Of a stretch of 46,000 nt of DNA, positions 40,910 to 46,000 are shown piece by piece. Within the stretch, counting starts at the first letter, position 1. Each line of letters starts with the position of its first letter. The position numbers and the translations under genes are program-made. The stretch is from Chrysomallon squamiferum (taxonomy: Eukaryota > Mollusca > Gastropoda > Neomphalida > Peltospiridae): the NCBI GenBank assembly GCA_012295275.1, contig CM022675.1, positions 11,696,016 to 11,742,015 of the forward strand. The letters are read 5' to 3'. The notes under the pieces were generated by a model. That model saw only the letters and a list, made by a program, of their open reading frames with translations, did not search any database and had not been told where the DNA came from.

Positions 40910-41453
40910 ATAATAAACAATTCAAGAGCAATTTCGTTTTTTAAATCTTAATACATACAGACATGCATAAATACCTTATATATCTATATACATTCATACA
41001 ACCATACACATAAAAATACACACACATACACACATACATACATACATACATAATAGAGACAGAGGATTATAATTTAAAATAGTATATATTTGTTAAAATT
41101 ATAGAATATTACAGAACTTAAATTAATAAAACTTCATTATAACGTAGTGAAAGAAATATTTTATGTTCGTGCATATTATCTTTTCATTTATTTTTCCCTT
41201 TCTTTTTTTCACGACATCGAAACCGCTGTAAATAATTAACAGTAGACACAGGGTCACATATACCCCTCCCACTTATTTTATTACTGCTTCTAGCTTTGGT
41301 CTCCTTTTATGATAAAACTAAGAGTGTGAAGATTTGGGTAAACCCCCTTTATCACATAAATGATACGATCTAGACTGATCTGATTACATTGTGTATCGCC
41401 ATATTGACAGCTTTTCGTTCACCTGTACAACTGGGAACACTCCTCTCCTTTAG
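40062..41453 (+). repeat. Duplication unit 2, 5' block
   Basis: Homologous to 32472-33419 (shared AATGTTGAAAC, AATACGTCTGTACAAAG, CACATATACCCCTCCCACTT, CGCCATATTGACAG). It includes a second internal copy of ATTTAAAATAGTAT.TATTTG (40680 and 41072) and (CTA)n at 40837-40910. The putative noncoding exon donor CTTTAG|gtaagtaac is at 41453/41454. Confidence 0.8.
40136..40340 (+). repeat. 22-bp minisatellite, short array
   Basis: Nine imperfect copies of GTTATAGTTCACAGGACATCCC. The same unit forms the long array at 43999, and a single relic (CAGTCATAGCTTACAGGACG) is at 32563 in unit 1. Confidence 0.95.
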
Positions 41454-42328
41454 GTAAGTAACATATAATTATTATTATTACAGTAAAGACAAAATAACTA
41501 TACCAGAGTTTGTCACCCAGTGAGACAGTAATTTTGTTGACAGAACAAAAACTGTGACGTTTATACTCAGTGTCCTACTTTATTATTTTACTGATAGTTG
41601 TAAAACTAGCAACAAGTTTCGATATCAGTTATTCATTCATTTATTGTTGTTGTTGTTGTTGTTGTTATTATTGCTGTTGTTGTTGTTATTATTATTATTA
41701 TTATTGTTGTTGTTGTTGTTATTGTTGTTGTTACTGTTATTGTTGTTATTTTAATTTAAAAAATATACGACTTATCTTCTCTCTGACTTGCTGTCTATCT
41801 CCGTTTCGATATCCTTGTGCAGATTGGGAATATTTTCACAGCCGTGTCATACTGTACTGGTATATCATAGCTCTCAAGCAAAACATTTTTCCTGAACATT
41901 TTTGTCATATATATATTTTTTGTTTTCCGTTAAGTCTCTGCGATTGTAAATATGTATCTAACCAAGCATGTTCATACTTGTGTATACATGTAAGTAATAA
42001 TGTACGTGCTTGCGACTGGGTTTATGTATGTATGTATGTATATATCCAGAGATGGATTAATAGATGCATAGCCAGGCAGACATTTTTATAGACAGAAAAG
42101 TGGATAGATAATTATATATGTATATACAGAAAGATAGATAGATATATAATTACACACATACATACGTACAAATATACATATATTCATCCGTAAATCCATC
42201 CATACATAGACTTTTACATACATACGTACACATATAGATAAGTAGTTAGGCAGATAGAAAGACAGACACAAAGGTTTTATGGTTCTTTATTACGATTCTT
42301 CTGAAGATAATTTTATTTTATTTATCAG
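41454..42328 (+). other. Putative first intron of family copy 3
   Basis: Between the donor at 41454 and the acceptor ending 42328. Holds a long TTG/TTA run (41642-41750) and CATA/GATA repeats (42100-42240). No coding sequence is supported. Confidence 0.4.
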
Positions 42329-42339
42329 GAAACAGAACA

Positions 42340-42775
42340 ATGACGGTCTACATCTGGAATCGAACAAATATTCACCACGGACATGCATCACTTAAGCTGT
42401 CTAATGGTACATATATCAGCGCTTGGGAGCGTGACATCATAAAAAATAAAAATACGAGAATACTAAACAGGTGTGGAGAATCGGGAAGTCTTGAATTTGA
42501 CAAAAAAAATCCTGTTAGACGATCCTCATGACGTCATCAACATTGATGATCTCAAATTGAAGGAAGGAGAGATAGAAAAATGGTGGGAAAAGTGGAAAGA
42601 AACAGCGTTCGTCAGTTCCGACAATTGTAACAGTTTCTATACTGTTTACCAGGCTCTGCGAGCAGGGGGAGCTTCCATTAGTTTCAGTCCTCTCTGGACA
42701 GCTGGAATCCTCTACCGATATCTACAGAGAGTCAAACACGGAATCTGGGGACTTGTGACTTCTTTTTTTCATTGA
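42340..42775 (+). pseudogene. GHASL/NC-family gene, copy 3 (one-base frameshift, Cys present)
   Basis: The acceptor tttatcag (exon from 42329) and ATG match copy 1 exactly in position. The first frame (42340-42531) carries MTVYIWNRT, G-H-A-S-L and GTYISAW, then goes wrong after an eight-A run at 42502-42509 and stops. The second frame carries the rest: DDPHDV, a WW-containing helix, D-N-C-N-S-F-Y-T-V-Y-Q-A-L-R-A-G-G-A, LYRYLQRVKHG and TSFFH. Compared with copy 1, one extra base in the A-run explains the break; everything else is open. So the gene is disrupted in this assembly, unless the A-run is a sequencing error or is read by slippage. The putative catalytic Cys that copy 1 lost is intact here. 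Confidence 0.75.
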
Positions 42776-43610
42776 GTTGTTCCGTGCTCGCTTCACTTCC
42801 TGATGTCATAGCGGTGTGACAACAAACGAAAACATTTTAACAATTTGAAAAAAAAGAAAAAAGAAATCAACAATCTACATAAATGTTACAAATAACGTTG
42901 ACAAAATGTATTAAATTTACTTCGAAATTTTTATTGCTTTTCTGGTTATTTTCTGGTGGATTTTCCCCCGTATCATTTTCTTTTGATATCTTACGAATTT
43001 ACTGTTTATGTTTTCTTTGCCTATCGATCTATTCTGACTGTCAGTAGGAAATAACAATTTGATATTCTATATTCTACATATAATTATAATTATCAGACTT
43101 CTGGTGAAAGAAACATAGCACTGTTTGTTATTACTATCAGTTTCAATTTGTTTTGTATATATATATTTTTTTATCTACGAAGTGCGATCACATGAGTGTT
43201 GTACGTTCGAGTCTCGTCAGCGCCACCTGGCGTTTGTGAGGTATATGGTATTGTATATGGTATTGGCGAAGAATTATTTTATTTATTTATTTATTTATTT
43301 ATTTGTTTCTTTTATATATATTTTTTTCCAATGAAGTTCACGTGACTAACAGTGATCATACTTTTCTTCAGACTGGTAACATGTATCACTGAGTATGACG
43401 TCAGTGATAAACATGACATAAAGGTGAAAGGTCATATCGTAACATTTTCTGTTTACACAGTGTGTACAGGAAATCGAAACAGAAATTACTTATACCCCGA
43501 GATAATTCCTTATCAATCGTGCAATTAAAATAAATAAATAAATAAATATACTAGTTTTAAAACGATCATTTCATCACGGGTTGACTAAAAAAAAAAAAAA
43601 AAAAAAACAT
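42776..43610 (+). repeat. Duplication unit 2, 3' block
   Basis: Homologous to 35256-36540 (GATGTCATAGCGGTGTG through AAAGGTGAAAGGTCATATCG and ACGATCATTTCATCACGGG) but shorter, missing the (TA)n array and other pieces. Confidence 0.85.
43180..43242 (+). repeat. tRNA-like SINE head, copy 3
   Basis: GTTGTACGTTCGAGTCTCGTCAGCGCCACCTGGCGTTTGTGAGG, the unit 2 counterpart of the element at 35936. It ends earlier and runs into a short TATGGTATTG duplication. Confidence 0.5.
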
Positions 43611-43998
43611 CCTTTGAATTATTTGATATTACACCAAGTCAGTTATTTTTAGAGCTGACTTTCTCGCTTACTGCTAAGTGGGACGTTGAAAAAAATCTTT
43701 ACAGACTATTCTCTTTCATTACCCTTTCCTTAGTAAATACACTAATTTTTATCACATAATTTGTATACCTCTGGTTATGGATTACTTTAATAATGTGTAT
43801 ATGTGGATTTATAAACAAACAAATCCCATTCATTTCTCAATTAAGTTTCAGAGAAAAGTTTATAACATCAGCTGTAGTAGTACTAGTAGTGGTAGTAGTA
43901 GTAGTAATAATAATAATAATAGTCATATTGATGATAATGATGGTGATGATGATGAAATATCACCATCGTCGTCATCACCATCACCATCATTATCATCA
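43611..43998. other. Spacer between duplication units
   Basis: Unique AT-rich sequence followed by AGT, AAT, GAT and CAT/CAC trinucleotide runs (43875-43998). No gene seen. Confidence 0.6.
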
Positions 43999-44412
43999 GT
44001 TATAGTTCACAGGACACCCTGTTATAGTTCACAGGACTTCCCGTTATAGTTCACAGGACATCCCTTTATAGTTCACAGGACTTCCCGTTATAGTTCACAG
44101 GACATCCCGTTATAGTTCACAGGACTTCCCGTTATAGTTCACAGGACATCCCGTTATAGTTCACAGGACAACCCGTTATAGTTCACAGGACTTCCCGTTA
44201 TAGTTCACAGGACAACCCGTTATAGATCATAGGACTTCCCGTTATAGTTCACAGGACAACCCGTTATAGTTCACAGGACTTCCCGTTATAGTTCACAGGA
44301 CAACCCGTTATAGTTCACAGGACTTCCCGTTATAGTTCACAGGACATACCGTTATAGTTCACAGGACATACCGTTATAGTTCACAGGACATACCGTTATA
44401 GTTCACAGGACA
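43999..44412 (+). repeat. 22-bp minisatellite, long array (~19 copies) with dimer structure
   Basis: About nineteen copies of GTTATAGTTCACAGGAC plus a five-base variable end. The variable part alternates: CTTCCC then CATCCC in the first third, CTTCCC then CAACCC in the middle, and CATACC three times at the end. One copy has GTTATAGATCATAGGAC. The alternation makes a 44-bp higher-order unit. Confidence 0.95.
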
Positions 44413-44915
44413 TTTTATTCTGTATAATACGTCTGTACAAAGCTATGTGTAATTAAACAATCAAAAGCGACCAAGTTAACCAAAGTTACTTTAAAAAGTC
44501 AAAAGTCAAACATACATTACAATGGTCTACTTTAAGTCATCTCGAATAACTAGACGTAAAATTAGATTTTCAATTTTTCGATTTAATTTTTTCTAATTTA
44601 TTTTATAATTTTTATTTTTATTTTCAAAATATATAGAAACATGCATAAGCATCATAGGTATATCTATACATACATACCTACATGAATACAAACACACATA
44701 CACACATAAAGACAAACACATATATAAATAATACAGAGCTACAGAAAGTCAGGCAATTATAATTTAAAATAGTATTTATTTGCTAATATCATAGAAGTTT
44801 ACAACTTAAATAAATAAAAGATATAAAAATGAATTGGACGAAAGCACATTATAATGGTCAGCTTTATGTCAGTTCGAATACATAGAGATGAAATTTTAAA
44901 AAGTAAAGAGAAAAA

Positions 44916-44965
<50 letters not shown>

Positions 44966-45740
44966 ATAATAATAATAATATTAATAATAATAAAAACTAA
45001 CAATTCAAGAGCAAGTGCGTTTTTTAATTCTTAAATACATACACACATGTATAAATATCTTATATATCTATATACATGCATATACACATACACATCCACA
45101 CACATACATACATACATACACAGAGGCAGCCAATTAATATTTAAAAGAGTATATATTTGTTATTATAATAGAATATTACAGAACTTAAATAAATAAAACT
45201 TCATAGTAACGTACTGAAAGAAATATTTTATCTATGTATTTATTATCTATTCATTTCTGTTTCCTTTCTTTTTCTTTTTTTTTTCACGAAATCGAAACCA
45301 GGACGAAGCCATTGTAAATAATCAAAAGTAGACACAGGCTAACGCGACCTCCTATTTTTAACAAACAGAGGTAGCAGGGGTCACATATACCCCTCCCACT
45401 TGTTTTATTACGACTTTTAGACTTGTTGTCGTGTTGTCGTGTTTATATTTTTATCTATACAAAACGCTCTTTGACTGTGATAAATGGAACGTCCCAGTGT
45501 TGTTGTTGTTTTATTACTTTTTGAGTAGTCGCCATATTGACAGTTTTTCTTTCACCTGAAAGACTGAGAACATATAATTATTATTATTATTGTTAATACA
45601 TAATAAAACATTAGTTTTCTCGTTTTTCTAGCAGCGTTATTGAGCGAATAATGTGTTCGTAAATCAGAGTCTGTAAAGGTTGTTTTGAACGGCACACTTT
45701 ATTGTTCATACATTAGTTTTGTACATTCGTTACAAATGAC

Positions 45741-45787
<47 letters not shown>

Positions 45788-45790
45788 GAA
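44413..45790 (+). repeat. Duplication unit 3, 5' block (array continues past window)
   Basis: Homologous to units 1 and 2, with 45290-45440 nearly identical to 33100-33258. The segment holding the putative exon 1 donor (CTCCCCTTTATTTAGgtaagtaac in unit 1) is deleted here: AGACTGAGAAC runs straight into ATATAATTATT. It includes (CTA)n at 44917-44964 and (ATT)n at 45740-45783. A fourth family gene would be expected just past 46000. Confidence 0.8.
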
Positions 45791-45917
45791 TTATTTGTTT
45801 ATTTAGTAGAGATTTTTCAAAGAGATGTCTTAATGCTTTCATGATCAATAGAATCAGTTTACGAGCTTATGGATATGCAGAGGGATAGGCCGATAGTTAC
45901 ATACTTATGGGCATACT

Positions 45918-45968
45918 TACATATACACACACACACACATACACCCACCCACACACACACACACACAT

Positions 45969-45999
<31 letters not shown>

Positions 46000-46000
46000 T
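45918..46000 (+). repeat. (CA)n with CCCACC units at window end
   Basis: CACACA and CATACACCCACCC units run to the last base of the window. Confidence 0.95.

Noticed and set aside
41554-42091. Poly-Leu / poly-Cys frames upstream of copy 3
   Set aside because: Translation of the TTG/TTA repeat in the putative intron.
43999-44412. Regular repeat array that could look like a CRISPR
   Set aside because: A 22-bp unit with only five variable bases and no unique spacers, in an animal genome: a minisatellite.

Overview
The window looks like nuclear DNA of an invertebrate animal, most likely a cephalopod mollusc. It is AT-rich and crowded with microsatellites ((TA)n, (CATA)n, (ATT)n, (GA)n/(CT)n), minisatellites and SINE-like repeats. 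Genes are sparse and intron-split with GT-AG junctions, and the recognisable proteins (TMEM169, ENPP6-like) are metazoan. The organism call is inference from texture; no species marker is visible.

Layout. (1) 0.26-5.5 kb, minus strand: the 5' part of an unrecognised gene with a putative noncoding first exon (donor at 5285) and two coding exons (3196-3047 and 364-259). It runs off the left edge, and a 35-bp minisatellite lies in its intron. (2) 5.6-13.2 kb: AT-rich spacer with simple repeats and no supported gene. (3) 13.27-14.02 kb: a TMEM169 orthologue with its CDS in one exon. (4) 14-25 kb: spacer holding a 0.8-kb tandem duplication, a ~240-bp tandem repeat and dispersed SINE-like elements. 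(5) 25.35-30.69 kb: a complete seven-exon ENPP6-like gene (453 aa). Its ORF, splice sites and fold landmarks are intact, but the nucleophile, two metal-ligand Asp positions and the active-site Asn are replaced, so it should be a pseudoenzyme. (GA)n arrays in intron 1 and a ~0.5-kb (CT)n array in intron 2 flank exon 2. (6) 31-46 kb: a tandemly duplicated region whose units of about 3.5-4 kb each carry one single-coding-exon gene of a small family I cannot name. Its members have an N-terminal G-H-[AG]-[ST]-L motif and a C-terminal N-C-x-x-[FV] helix motif, the layout of circularly permuted NlpC/P60 (LRAT-like) thiol enzymes. The three copies are an intact copy lacking the Cys (34.8 kb), an inverted intact copy with the Cys and a Lys-rich insert (37.4-36.9 kb), and a copy with the Cys but a one-base frameshift (42.3 kb). 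A third duplication unit starts at 44.0 kb and is cut by the window end. Between units lie a broken ENPP exon 6 copy, a TIR element with TA duplication, tRNA-like SINE heads and a 22-bp minisatellite.

The genes do not form a functional cluster. The main story is recent local duplication and decay: an ENPP gene that probably lost catalysis, fragments of it scattered downstream, and a fast-evolving array of putative thiol-enzyme paralogues of which only the inverted copy keeps both an open frame and the catalytic-type residues.
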